In this document: piece by piece, positions 36,118 to 44,201 of the stretch | How positions within the stretch are numbered: the stretch's first letter is position 1 | Layout: each line of letters begins with the position of its first letter | From: Bdellovibrionota bacterium | GTDB taxonomy: Bacteria; Bdellovibrionota; Bdellovibrionia; Bdellovibrionales; Bdellovibrionaceae | NCBI GenBank assembly: GCA_963170155.1 | Contig: CAUJGP010000007.1 | Coordinates: forward strand, 1-47,381 | Length of the DNA stretch: 47,381 nucleotides | Direction of reading: 5' to 3' | Translations under genes and position numbers: made by a program | The notes under the pieces: model-generated | The model's database searches: none | What the model was told of the DNA's origin: nothing | What the model saw: only the letters and a program-made list of their open reading frames with translations

Positions 36118-36435
36118 GTGGAAAAAATAGAAGAAAAAGGCTTACTGCAAATGGAAGCTCTTCTTCATCACTCAACAAGAGGGGTGCATATTTTGTTTGA
36201 TAATCAAACAATTGCTCGGATTTTAAGAAATCCAACCAACCAAACCTCTCTTTTAGAAGTAGATCGCCTTAAACAAGTGCAGGACCTTTTAGGTGAGTTA
36301 ATCTCATGCAAAACTTATACAGCCAAAATGGCTTTTCTGGAGGGACTGGAGCCTCAAAGACTTGAGATTTTGATTCGAACCTACTTTAACATTGTTGAAA
36401 ACACCATCCGAGCCAGCAGCAATCAATATCATTAA
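36118..36435 (+). CDS. small helical protein of unknown function
   Basis: This 105-residue protein begins at GTG with an excellent AAGGAGG six bases upstream, which decides the start. It is predicted largely alpha-helical and near neutral, with no signal peptide, transmembrane segment or cysteine cluster apart from one Cys (ELISCKTY). The pattern LLEVDRLKQVQDLLGELI followed by LEPQRLEILIRTYFNIVENTI suggests a small helical bundle or adaptor. I do not recognise it. It stands 178 bp upstream of the coiled-coil/Hsp20 gene in the same direction. Confidence 0.7.
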   Translation: MEKIEEKGLLQMEALLHHSTRGVHILFDNQTIARILRNPTNQTSLLEVDRLKQVQDLLGELISCKTYTAKMAFLEGLEPQRLEILIRTYFNIVENTIRASSNQYH

Positions 36436-36612
36436 TAGCTGATCTCATAAAAACGATACCGTTCATGTTGAGTACTAATACCATTTCTACCGTTTTGCGC
36501 CTCGCAAACATTGAGCAAATCTCTCTTTTAAATTCTATAACTTCAATACGCTAACTCAACTTCAGGTCTTAGGTCTGTTGTCTAAATTTTTAATTCTCCA
36601 TACCATTAAAGA

Positions 36613-37875
36613 ATGGACGCTGGAAAACTCAGAGAAGCTAAAAATTATGAACTTAGCCAACTCAATAAAGACTATCAAAAACGCAAAGACAAATTGGTAG
36701 AGCAACGAGAAGCTGAGTTGAATCAAATAAAAAAATACTACCATGAAAAAGAAGAAAATCTTCGAAATCGATCGGAAGCTGCGATCAGCCATCTTCAAGG
36801 ACGTACACAATCACAGGTGGACCAGGAAAAAATGGATGGCCAAAAGAATATTGAAAATGTGAAGCAATCTCTTCGGTCGGAGACACAAATTTACGAAAAA
36901 AATCTAAAACAGCAAAAACAGATTCAGCAGGATCGTCTTCGTCAAATTCAATCTCACTTTGAACATGAGCGAAAAAATACTGTTGAAGAATTCCATGGCG
37001 ACATGGAGAAAATACAAACCATCCACAGCAGAGATCTTCATGAATCTCAAGATCGCCATGAAAAACAAATTCACAAACTCCGCGCAAACCATCAAGAAAA
37101 ACTCAGCACTACTCAAGCTCGGGGACAAGCTCAAATAGCCAAAGTCAGTGAAGCCTACAGAGATCAAATAGAAAGTCTCCATAATGAAGCTGATCGTAAA
37201 ATTGATCATGAAAAAAAACGAGAAACCCTTACTTTAAACCAATTGCAATCTGAAAACAAAAAATCCTTGAAACAAGAACACAAAAACCATGCTCTGCAAT
37301 TAGAACAAGAACAACAATCATTCAGGCAGTTGCATCAAAACAACAAAGAACGTCATAAGGAAGAAATGTCGAAACAAAACCAACTCTTCGACACCTATCG
37401 AGAAGGCCGTCACTCTCAAATGGAAAAAAACCTTCAGTCTCAAGATCGCATTTTCAATCGAGAGCTCCTGAAACAAAAGCTGGACTGGGCAGAGAAACTA
37501 GAACCTTTTCAAAGCCAAAAAGACGATCCCTTTTATAAGCTTATTGATCGAAAAAGCGATTTTGAAGAGAATGATCACTCTTATATCTTAAAAGCCTTTA
37601 TTCCTCTCTATGATAAAAAAAACATTCACATCCATGTCCAACCAGACAAGGTGTCTATTCAAGGCAGTCGCTCCTTCAAAGATGAATCATTAGATGAAGG
37701 AAGAAAAGTCTCTAGTCAGCAGTATCAAAGCTTTCGCGAAGAATTTCCACTAGAAACGCCGGTTCTTGAAAAAGCCATTATTCAAGAAAGAGACGGCGAC
37801 TATGTCACCGTGACTATTCCTAAAATATCTTCTTCTCGTAAAAAACAAAACCCCGTTGACCCTAACCTGGGATAA
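36613..37875 (+). CDS. long coiled-coil protein with C-terminal Hsp20/alpha-crystallin-like domain
   Basis: This 420-residue protein has residues 1-300 as nearly continuous charged coiled coil rich in Gln, Glu, Lys and His, without glycine or proline breaks. A junction (DWAEKLEPFQSQKDDPFYKL) leads to an alpha-crystallin-type beta sandwich at about 325-410. Visible strands are YILKAFIPLYDKKNIHIHV, PDKVSIQGSR, the F-R-E-F-PLE block in SFREEFPLETPV, and DGDYVTVTIPK. Ordinary small heat-shock proteins are about 150 residues with a short N-terminal arm, so the long coil is unusual. It probably forms elongated cytoplasmic oligomers. The ATG has only a weak upstream AAAG. Hsp20 assignment is by motif pattern. 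Confidence 0.78.
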   Translation: MDAGKLREAKNYELSQLNKDYQKRKDKLVEQREAELNQIKKYYHEKEENLRNRSEAAISHLQGRTQSQVDQEKMDGQKNIENVKQSLRSETQIYEKNLKQQKQIQQDRLRQIQSHFEHERKNTVEEFHGDMEKIQTIHSRDLHESQDRHEKQIHKLRANHQEKLSTTQARGQAQIAKVSEAYRDQIESLHNEADRKIDHEKKRETLTLNQLQSENKKSLKQEHKNHALQLEQEQQSFRQLHQNNKERHKEEMSKQNQLFDTYREGRHSQMEKNLQSQDRIFNRELLKQKLDWAEKLEPFQSQKDDPFYKLIDRKSDFEENDHSYILKAFIPLYDKKNIHIHVQPDKVSIQGSRSFKDESLDEGRKVSSQQYQSFREEFPLETPVLEKAIIQERDGDYVTVTIPKISSSRKKQNPVDPNLG

Positions 37876-37949
37876 ATCTCCCTTTTCTTGCTTTACTCAA
37901 CATTCATCAAAAGTTGATTTGCTCATCGCTCAAACCACTAAAGATTGAA

Positions 37950-38110
37950 AAAAGACAGAGGAGGAGGGAGCGTTTCTTTTCGGAAACTTCCTCCTGGAAG
38001 GTGGGTTGTAAGATGGGTATAAGAACTCTTCGAGCTCCGCGAATGCGGATCGAGTTCGGTTGGTATTACTAGACTTTAGCAAGGCCTGTGCCAACCAACT
38101 TGACACCAAG
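37950..38110. ncRNA. candidate non-coding RNA, strand uncertain
   Basis: Three consecutive stem-loops are visible. The first, 37962-37995, pairs AGGAGG with CCTCCT and an inner GTTTC with GAAAC. The second, 38023-38057, pairs GAACTC with GAGTTC and an inner CCGC-GAAT-GCGG. The third, 38058-38099, pairs GGTTGG or GTTGGT with the CCAACCAAC block. On the minus strand the first hairpin is followed about 10 bases later by TTTTTT, so a minus-strand transcript with a terminator is slightly favoured. It does not show the conserved cores of tmRNA, RNase P, 6S or SRP RNA that I know. Confidence 0.4.
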
Positions 38111-38242
38111 GACCATTTTTGCACATGAAAGCCCCAAAGTGTCTGTCCCTGCATAACTCCTAAACAGTAAGAATTTTTTTCAAATTTAAGCTCTATAAAA
38201 ATAATTCAATTATATTCAATAATTAATCTCCTTTTAAACATC

Positions 38243-38275
38243 GTCTCATTTTGGTCCAATGTTTGAAAATGAGAC
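38243..38275. promoter_or_regulatory. 10-bp inverted repeat upstream of the matrixin-like gene
   Basis: GTCTCATTTT (38243-38252) and AAAATGAGAC (38266-38275) are exact complements separated by 13 bases, 68-100 bp ahead of the ATG. It may be an operator or hairpin; there is no adjacent T-run on the plus strand. Confidence 0.5.
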
Positions 38276-38342
38276 ATTCTTAGAACGGTTAATAAATGTA
38301 AAAAAGTAAATATTTTTAATTGAGTGGTAAGGTAGGTTTTTC

Positions 38343-38969
38343 ATGTTGCGTTATATTACTTTTGGATTTGGGATAGCCGGTGTCCTTTTGGGACTCTTTG
38401 CTTGTGCTCCAAATCCAAAGGCAGAAGAATCCTGCAATTTTGTACAAAATGTGTATGGACAAAGGATTTCCTGGAAGGATCAAGTTCCCATTCCGTTGAT
38501 GGTGCATAGTAATTTTCCAAAAGAGTATTTACCCGCCCTCGAGCGCGCAATTAAAACTTGGGAAAATTCAGCTGGTCGCCGTCTCTTCGCTATTACCAGC
38601 ACTCAATACCAAGACAGTGCTTCTCCCGCAAAAGATGGTCAATCCGTTGTGTACTGGCTCCATAACTGGGAGCCAGAAAAGCCCACAGAGCAAGCAAGAA
38701 CCTCTATTTATTGGGTTGGAAATCAGATCCGTGAAGCCGATCTTAGAATTAACGACAAAAATTTTGATTTTTATACAGATACGTCCAATACCAATAAAGG
38801 TGTTCACTTAGAAAGTCTTCTTATTCATGAATTAGGACATATTCTTGGTCTCAAACATATTGATGGAACTGACAATAACAGTGTGATGGCAACTTACTTG
38901 GCTTTACAAGTCAAAAGGGAAAATCTCTCTGATATAGATAAAGAAGCCTTGTCCTGTGAATATAAATAA
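38343..38969 (+). CDS. matrixin-like zinc metalloprotease lipoprotein
   Basis: This 208-residue protein has a lipoprotein signal (GVLLGLFAC, Cys21) and a compact zinc-protease domain. The metzincin zinc motif is HELGHILGLKH (His162, catalytic Glu163, His166, His172), followed by the Met-turn SVMATYL (Met182), as in matrixins. The N-terminal part of the domain has PIPLMVHSNFPKEY and an ADLRIND strand. Three further cysteines besides the lipobox may include a disulfide (Cys31 with Cys205). It is expected to be anchored in the envelope facing the periplasm or outside. GTAGG precedes the ATG. Short matrixin-like lipoproteins are typical of predatory and related deltaproteobacterial-type lineages. 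Confidence 0.88.
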   Translation: MLRYITFGFGIAGVLLGLFACAPNPKAEESCNFVQNVYGQRISWKDQVPIPLMVHSNFPKEYLPALERAIKTWENSAGRRLFAITSTQYQDSASPAKDGQSVVYWLHNWEPEKPTEQARTSIYWVGNQIREADLRINDKNFDFYTDTSNTNKGVHLESLLIHELGHILGLKHIDGTDNNSVMATYLALQVKRENLSDIDKEALSCEYK

Positions 38970-39036
38970 AAAATCACCCCCTTGAAAAGCCAAGGTGGTG
39001 TGGGTTTCAGCTCATTTGTGGATGTAATTACTTAAC

Positions 39037-39057
39037 GAGTTATTTTTTAAATAACTC
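39037..39057. terminator. AT-rich hairpin between the matrixin gene and the next small gene
   Basis: GAGTTATTT (39037-39045) pairs with AAATAACTC (39049-39057) around TTT. It is weak because it is AT-rich, and no T-run follows the stem. An imperfect CACC/GGTG stem near 38977-39000 lies closer to the matrixin stop. Confidence 0.3.
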
Positions 39058-39139
39058 AATTTAAAGTTGTGATTTTACTTATGTCGATTCTAAACTGTTG
39101 CCATAAGCATTTTTGCACGAAAGATGGAGGCATATAATA

Positions 39140-39352
39140 ATGGAGCCTATGGATGCTATTAGTAAAAAAGGACAAAAAGACTGGGTTCACTCCAACTCGT
39201 CAGAGGCGTTGTTATTTCCAGAAGCAGAAGATAACACTGCGTTTAGTGATTTAATTGTTGAAATGAATTTCAAACTCGAAACTCTTACAGATCTTTGTCA
39301 AAGGCTCTCGTTTTCAATGAGAGAGCTTCGCCAAGTTTTAAAGATTAAATAA
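39140..39352 (+). CDS. small conserved-looking protein of unknown function
   Basis: This 70-residue protein starts at the ATG 39140, preceded by TGGAGG nine bases upstream; an earlier in-frame TTG at 39113 has no support. The N-terminal half is polar and probably unstructured (KKGQKDWVHSNSSEALLFPEAED). The C-terminal half is a predicted helix (FSDLIVEMNFKLETLTDLCQRLSFSMRELRQVLKI) with heptad-like hydrophobic spacing that could dimerise. There is no signal peptide. I do not recognise a family. It stands alone between the matrixin gene and the convergent serA. Confidence 0.6.
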   Translation: MEPMDAISKKGQKDWVHSNSSEALLFPEAEDNTAFSDLIVEMNFKLETLTDLCQRLSFSMRELRQVLKIK

Positions 39353-39483
39353 TTGCGATTGCAGAATCCTTTTTTGAGATCGCAAAATTGAAAATAAACT
39401 TTATTCCTTTGGCCTTCCAAAAAATATCGCCACCGCGATTCAATGGTTTTTGATAATTTAATGCTGTCTATTCCACTTATTCG

Positions 39484-40728
39484 TTAAACAACAATTCGCG
39501 TGTGGATACTGCGCTTCAATAAAGCTATTTCTTTGGCCACCCGCTCTGCCTCGCCCTTTTCTAAATCTGTGACCAAATATCCAATATTAGCGTCCGTTGC
39601 TAAAAACTGCCCCAAAATATTAGCACCTTCTTTGGAAACAATTCCATTGATCTCTCCTAAAACTCCCGGCTCATTTTTATGCACATTAATAATACGGCGA
39701 CAACGTCGATGAATGGGTAAATCCACATTGGGAAAATTCACGGCTCCTGTCGTTGATCCATTTTTAATAAACTGAATCAAGCTTTGAGCAACCTCAACTC
39801 CAATATTGTATTGGGCCTCTTCTGTGCTGCCTCCAATATGCGGTGTTAAAATAACATTGGATAAGTTTTGTAAAGGCGAACTAAATTTTTCTTTATTGGA
39901 GGCAGGTTCTTCTGGAAAAACATCAATTGCAGCTCCCATCAAATGTTGCTCTTTCAGCGCTCCAGCCAAAGCCTCAATATCCACAACAGTCCCTCGACTG
40001 GCATTAATCAAATAAGAACCACGTTTCATTTTTCCTAACTCTCCAGCTCCAATCATCTCCTTCGTTTGAGGAGTTTCAGGAACATGAAGACTTACAAAAT
40101 CAGCGAGAGCCAAAAGTTCTTCCAAACTCGCGGTAGCCTGAGCATTCCCGAGAGGTAACTTCTTTACAAGGTCATAAAAAATAACTTTCAATCCCAGAGC
40201 CTCAGCTAAAACACTGAGTTGAGAACCGATATGGCCATATCCGACAATTCCTAAAACTTTTCCTCGGACTTCACGAGAACCTACTGCCATTTTAATCCAC
40301 TCTCCACGATGAGCCCCTGAATTACGATCTCCTAACTGTCGAGACAATGCGATAATCTCAGCAATCACAAGTTCTGCTACACTTCTGGTGTTGCTATAAG
40401 GCGCATTAAAGGCAGGAATCCCTTTACTATTGGCTGCCTCTAAATCAATTTGATTGGTTCCAATACAAAAGGCGCCGAGAGCTAAGAGATGGGGACTTTT
40501 CTGAAAAAAAGAATTTGTTAAGTTGGTTTTGGAACGAATTCCTAAAACTTGATACTGGGAAATAATTTGAAGCAGTTCTTCTTCACTCGGAGAGTGAGAG
40601 AGTAGAGTCACGTCAAACCCGGCCTCTTCCAATTGCTCCTTAGCAACGGGATGAATGGATTCCACCAGTAAGATTTTGATCTGAGACGTTGATTTTAAAA
40701 GATTTGAATGAACAAAATTTGGCTCCAT
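39484..40728 (-). CDS. serA: D-3-phosphoglycerate dehydrogenase
   Basis: This 414-residue enzyme oxidises 3-phosphoglycerate to 3-phosphohydroxypyruvate with NAD+, the first step of serine synthesis. It is of the E. coli SerA type, with FCIGTNQIDLEAANSKGIP, FNAPYSNTRSVAELVI, the NAD-binding GIVGYGHIGSQLSVLAEALG, LHVPETPQTKEMIG, NASRGTVVDIEALA and the catalytic LTPHIGGSTEEAQ histidine. A C-terminal ACT domain (about 340-414, NVHKNEPGVLGEINGIVS) suggests feedback inhibition by serine, as in E. coli. I use the ATG at 40728; a GTG at 40746 would add six residues, and neither has a well-placed ribosome binding site. It is divergent from the NtrC-like gene. Confidence 0.95.
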   Translation of the reverse strand: MEPNFVHSNLLKSTSQIKILLVESIHPVAKEQLEEAGFDVTLLSHSPSEEELLQIISQYQVLGIRSKTNLTNSFFQKSPHLLALGAFCIGTNQIDLEAANSKGIPAFNAPYSNTRSVAELVIAEIIALSRQLGDRNSGAHRGEWIKMAVGSREVRGKVLGIVGYGHIGSQLSVLAEALGLKVIFYDLVKKLPLGNAQATASLEELLALADFVSLHVPETPQTKEMIGAGELGKMKRGSYLINASRGTVVDIEALAGALKEQHLMGAAIDVFPEEPASNKEKFSSPLQNLSNVILTPHIGGSTEEAQYNIGVEVAQSLIQFIKNGSTTGAVNFPNVDLPIHRRCRRIINVHKNEPGVLGEINGIVSKEGANILGQFLATDANIGYLVTDLEKGEAERVAKEIALLKRSIHTRIVV

Positions 40729-40851
40729 AAAGTAAAAAATACCCACCTTCTTTAATGATCAATTTCAATTCCGTTAGTTTATAAAAATTAACGACCTTAA
40801 AATCATGAATAACGTGCAAAATTGAAGCATCTCTTGTATATTCAACAATAG

Positions 40852-42207
40852 ATGTCGAATACACCTAATCCCCGCTACCACCTTTTACTTGTTGATGATG
40901 ATCCGTTGATTGGCGCTTCAATGAAGCTCCTCTTACCGCCTCACTGGAAAATGATATATTCGCCTTCAACTTCATCAGTAAACTATAATTTTCCTTATCA
41001 TGCTGCATATATCGATATGCATCTTCAAGAGAGTAAAACAGAAGCCACGGGACTTCAAATTATTAAAAAATTAAGAGCTAGCCAACCACAACTTGAAATT
41101 GTGGCTATTTCTGGAGACATCTCTCTGGATCTCATGGAAGAAGGGCTGGATTCAGGAGCCCAAAGATTTCTGGCAAAACCCTTAATCGCTGATGAATTTT
41201 TACTTTATCTATCTAAAATTGAAGCACTCATTCAAATCCGGCAAGCCGCTCTCAATGCTCATTCAACCGGGCCTCGCTGGGTGGGTTCCTCCCCTGAGTC
41301 TGAAAAAATCCGACAGGATATTGCCTCGTTAAGAGGAGAATCAGGTCCTATTCTCATTTCTGGCGAATCCGGTTGCGGCAAAGAAGTGATCTCACGTCTC
41401 CTTCATCAACAAGAAGGGCATGGTCCCCTCATCCCCGTTAATATGGCCAGTCTTTCAGAAAACCTCTTTGAATCTGAGCTTTTTGGACATCTTAAAGGCT
41501 CTTTCACCGGTGCTGATCACCACAAGGTCGGATTGATTGAAGCGGCCTCGGGAGGTGATTTATTCTTAGATGAAATAGAGGCGCTCCCGCTCTCTCTTCA
41601 AGCCAAACTGCTACGTTTTCTGGAAACAGGAGAGTATAAAAAAGTGGGGTGCAAAGAAAGTCAGATGTCGAGTTGCCGAGTTATTTGTGCCACGAACTAT
41701 GATCTTCAAGATATGGTACGTACAGGTCAGTTTCGTGAAGATCTTTATTGGAGAATTTCAGGAAAAAAGGTAAATATCCATCCTCTCCGAGAAAGAATCG
41801 ATGATATTCCTGACCTTGCTGATTTTTTTCTGACCCATGATCGCCCTAAACGAAATAAAAAATTCAGCGAAGATGGTTTGAAAGCTCTCAAGGCCTATCA
41901 CTGGCCTGGAAACGTGAGAGAACTCAAGCGCGTGTGCGAGCAATTAAGCCTCACGAGTCCACTTCCCGTCATCCGAGGACGAGATGTCCAAAATATTCTT
42001 TCTTACCAAGTTTCTTCCTCCAATCTTTTTGGAGATTTTGATTTTTTTCAAGGACTCAGCGAGCTTATGAACAAGCACGAAGCCTCCATTATAAAAAAAG
42101 TCTTGCACAAATTTCAGGGAGATATCGATCGCTGCTCTGAAGTTTTAAAAATTTCACGCTCTAGCTTTTACAAAAAAATCAAAGACTACAATATTGAGAG
42201 TAAATAA
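40852..42207 (+). CDS. NtrC-family sigma54-dependent response regulator
   Basis: This 451-residue protein has a receiver domain (1-125; acidic residues in LLVDDDP, phospho-acceptor Asp55, Lys109 in LAKP), a sigma54-activating AAA+ domain (about 140-375) and a Fis-type helix-turn-helix (about 410-448, DIDRCSEVLKISRSSFYKKI). Walker A is GESGCGKE (171-178) and Walker B includes DEIEA (240-241). The sigma54-contact loop reads GSFTGAD (216-222), a tolerated variant of GAFTGA. It should activate sigma54 promoters when phosphorylated. No histidine kinase is nearby. The ATG has no clear ribosome binding site. Targets unknown. Confidence 0.93.
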   Translation: MSNTPNPRYHLLLVDDDPLIGASMKLLLPPHWKMIYSPSTSSVNYNFPYHAAYIDMHLQESKTEATGLQIIKKLRASQPQLEIVAISGDISLDLMEEGLDSGAQRFLAKPLIADEFLLYLSKIEALIQIRQAALNAHSTGPRWVGSSPESEKIRQDIASLRGESGPILISGESGCGKEVISRLLHQQEGHGPLIPVNMASLSENLFESELFGHLKGSFTGADHHKVGLIEAASGGDLFLDEIEALPLSLQAKLLRFLETGEYKKVGCKESQMSSCRVICATNYDLQDMVRTGQFREDLYWRISGKKVNIHPLRERIDDIPDLADFFLTHDRPKRNKKFSEDGLKALKAYHWPGNVRELKRVCEQLSLTSPLPVIRGRDVQNILSYQVSSSNLFGDFDFFQGLSELMNKHEASIIKKVLHKFQGDIDRCSEVLKISRSSFYKKIKDYNIESK

Positions 42208-42291
42208 AAACACGCTGTTCGCCGATGGGGCCAGTGTGAATGCCACAAAGACTGCTTATAGTGAAAACAATAGTTAAAAAATGATGATAAA

Positions 42292-43287
42292 ATGACATGG
42301 AGAGAAATTTTCCCTTCCCTCCACTTAAAAAATAGACAGAGAAAAGCCCTTGGAGTTAGCCTTAGTGATATGAATAATGCAGCAGCTTGGTCCAGCCCCG
42401 TTTACCAACAAACGGTTCTTATTGTTTTAGGATTTCTTTTTTGCTCAGGTATTATTGTTTATCTCCTAAGAAACAAAAACCATTATTTTGTCGTCTCTTG
42501 GGCTAGTATTAAAAGTTGGCTTGTGGCAGCTCCTTTGCTCTTTGCCGCGCTGGGAGCTCCCCATCCATGGCCTTTGGTAGCTCTCACCTTTCTCGCACTC
42601 ACAGGCGCGAAAATTTTTTTTCAAATTCTAGGCATTTATCACCGCAGTTGGTTTGTCATGATTTGTTACTTAGGAATCATCGGACTTTCCTTCAGTGTTT
42701 ATAAAGAGAGAATTGATTTTTACAATCTCATGCCCATGCTCGTGCTGGGTCTTTCCTGCTTTGTACCCATTGCAATGAATCGATATAAGCACATGATCCA
42801 ATATATTGCCTTAACAATGATGTGTTTCATTTTTCTGGGCTGGAGTTTTATGCATGCCGGCCTCATCATGAAATTCGAAAATGGCATTTATCAATTAATG
42901 TACTTAATCATACTCACCGAGTTCTGCGATAATACCATTTTAGCCATCAGTCGCTATATTGGCTCTGTCCACTTTGTTAATAATATCAATCCTAAACGAA
43001 CCCTTGAAAGCACCGCCGTCAGTATCGCTATCACCGTGGGGCTGGCTTTTCTGATGCGAAGCCTTCTCCCTGACCAGGGAGAGAAATACTGGCTCACCGC
43101 CGGACTCATCGCTGGTTTAGGAGGAGGATTTGGGGATCTCGTGATGACAGTGATTCGACGTGATTTAGGAATTCGTGACTATGGAGTGTTTATTTTTGGT
43201 CGAGGGGATTTCTTAAATCGCATGGATCGCCTGATTTTTGTTTGTCCCATTTATTATTATGTGATGCATTTTGTGGCCGGAATGTAA
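42292..43287 (+). CDS. cdsA: phosphatidate cytidylyltransferase (CDP-diglyceride synthase)
   Basis: This 331-residue polytopic membrane enzyme converts phosphatidate and CTP to CDP-diacylglycerol, precursor of phosphatidylethanolamine, phosphatidylglycerol and cardiolipin. It has about eight hydrophobic helices. The C-terminal signature runs from GGGFGDLVMTVIRRDLGIRD to FGRGDFLNRMDRLIF, matching the CdsA GDL-(x)-KR-(x)-GIKD-(x)-D-R-D pattern including the metal-binding Asp residues. A conserved acidic block TEFCDNTILAISRYIG lies upstream. The N-terminal 25 residues are soluble and basic. The ATG has a poor ribosome binding site. The gene is 26 bp upstream of plsC, whose product is its substrate. 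Confidence 0.9.
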   Translation: MTWREIFPSLHLKNRQRKALGVSLSDMNNAAAWSSPVYQQTVLIVLGFLFCSGIIVYLLRNKNHYFVVSWASIKSWLVAAPLLFAALGAPHPWPLVALTFLALTGAKIFFQILGIYHRSWFVMICYLGIIGLSFSVYKERIDFYNLMPMLVLGLSCFVPIAMNRYKHMIQYIALTMMCFIFLGWSFMHAGLIMKFENGIYQLMYLIILTEFCDNTILAISRYIGSVHFVNNINPKRTLESTAVSIAITVGLAFLMRSLLPDQGEKYWLTAGLIAGLGGGFGDLVMTVIRRDLGIRDYGVFIFGRGDFLNRMDRLIFVCPIYYYVMHFVAGM

Positions 43288-43313
43288 GATTACAACAGAG
43301 TGAGAATTCTAAA

Positions 43314-44078
43314 ATGAAAAAATGGAACTATGATAACGAACAATGGACACGGCTCCCTTCTCACATAAAACATTTGCCACTCTTTACGCGTCACTTTGAT
43401 CTTTTTAGCTTTCTTATACGGTGCTTATGGCGATTTATTTTAAGGGGTCTTTTTTTCAGATTCTATATTCGTCTCAAAGTGATTGGAAGCTATGCTCCCA
43501 TTTATAAGAATCATCCCCGATTACTTGTGATTTCCAATCACAGCAGTCACCTCGATGCAATTTCTATTGCGGCATCCATTCCTTTTCTTTATTGGAAAGA
43601 CTTGTTTATTGCCGCAGCAAAAGATTATTTCTTTTCGAATGGTTTTATCACCTTCTTTTCTCAACATTGCTTGGGAGCTATTCCCATTGACCGCAAAGAT
43701 AAAAAAGGAGAGGCGGTTAAACTCTGCATTAATCTCTTAGAACAATTGGATCGAATGTGGCTGATCATGTTTCCTGAAGGAACACGCTCAAGTGATGGTC
43801 TCATCCACCAGTTCAAGCGCGGAGTTTCTATTTTCGCAGAAAAAACCAAAACGCCTATTTTATTTTTATATATTGAAGGTAACAGCGGTCTCTGGCCCAA
43901 GGGACGCATTTTTGCCAAACCCGGAAAACTCAAACTTCATGTAGGCCCTGTGCAGCCTCCAGCCTCTATTGATATTATTTTTGCCAACTACCGTAAATGG
44001 GTTGAAACCATTAACCCTAAAGCTTTTGGAGAGCAGGTTTACATCAATCCCGATGACTCTTTAAAAAGTTTTGTGTAA
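43314..44078 (+). CDS. plsC: 1-acyl-sn-glycerol-3-phosphate acyltransferase family (PlsC)
   Basis: This 254-residue membrane-associated enzyme belongs to the PlsC acyltransferase family. The catalytic motif is NHSSHLD (His76, Asp81), with the second motif FPEGTRS (153-159) binding the phosphate. An N-terminal hydrophobic segment (FSFLIRCLWRFILRGLFFRFY) anchors it. It would acylate lysophosphatidate to phosphatidate, the substrate of the adjacent CdsA, so the pair forms a short lipid-synthesis unit. I start at the ATG 43314, since the longer frame to 43242 is inside cdsA. The ribosome binding site is a weak GAGTGAG. A role on other acyl acceptors is possible. Confidence 0.88.
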   Translation: MKKWNYDNEQWTRLPSHIKHLPLFTRHFDLFSFLIRCLWRFILRGLFFRFYIRLKVIGSYAPIYKNHPRLLVISNHSSHLDAISIAASIPFLYWKDLFIAAAKDYFFSNGFITFFSQHCLGAIPIDRKDKKGEAVKLCINLLEQLDRMWLIMFPEGTRSSDGLIHQFKRGVSIFAEKTKTPILFLYIEGNSGLWPKGRIFAKPGKLKLHVGPVQPPASIDIIFANYRKWVETINPKAFGEQVYINPDDSLKSFV

Positions 44079-44201
44079 ATAAAAAGAGACTTTATTGGCC
44101 TCTCATCTCATGGATTCTTGTCGGTGACTTAATACCGCTTGCAAAGGCACAATAGATTTTTTATTCATAGAACTGTCTTTGAACACAGGAGGAACTTTCT
44201 G

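Larger units (their letters stand above)
37876..38342. other. 467-bp intergenic region, structured then AT-rich
   Basis: The first part (37950-38110) is GC-richer than its surroundings and holds three hairpins. The second part (38160-38342) is very AT-rich and holds a 10-bp inverted repeat upstream of the matrixin gene. No convincing protein gene is seen. Confidence 0.5.

Noticed and set aside
37930-38154. Minus-strand 74-codon ORF over the structured intergenic region.
   Set aside because: It has no ribosome binding site, low-complexity Ser/Pro/Arg content, and is better explained by the stem-loops.
39353-39390. Possible terminator after the small gene at 39140 (TTGCGAT with ATCGCAA).
   Set aside because: The stem has seven pairs with a 19-base loop and no T-run after it.
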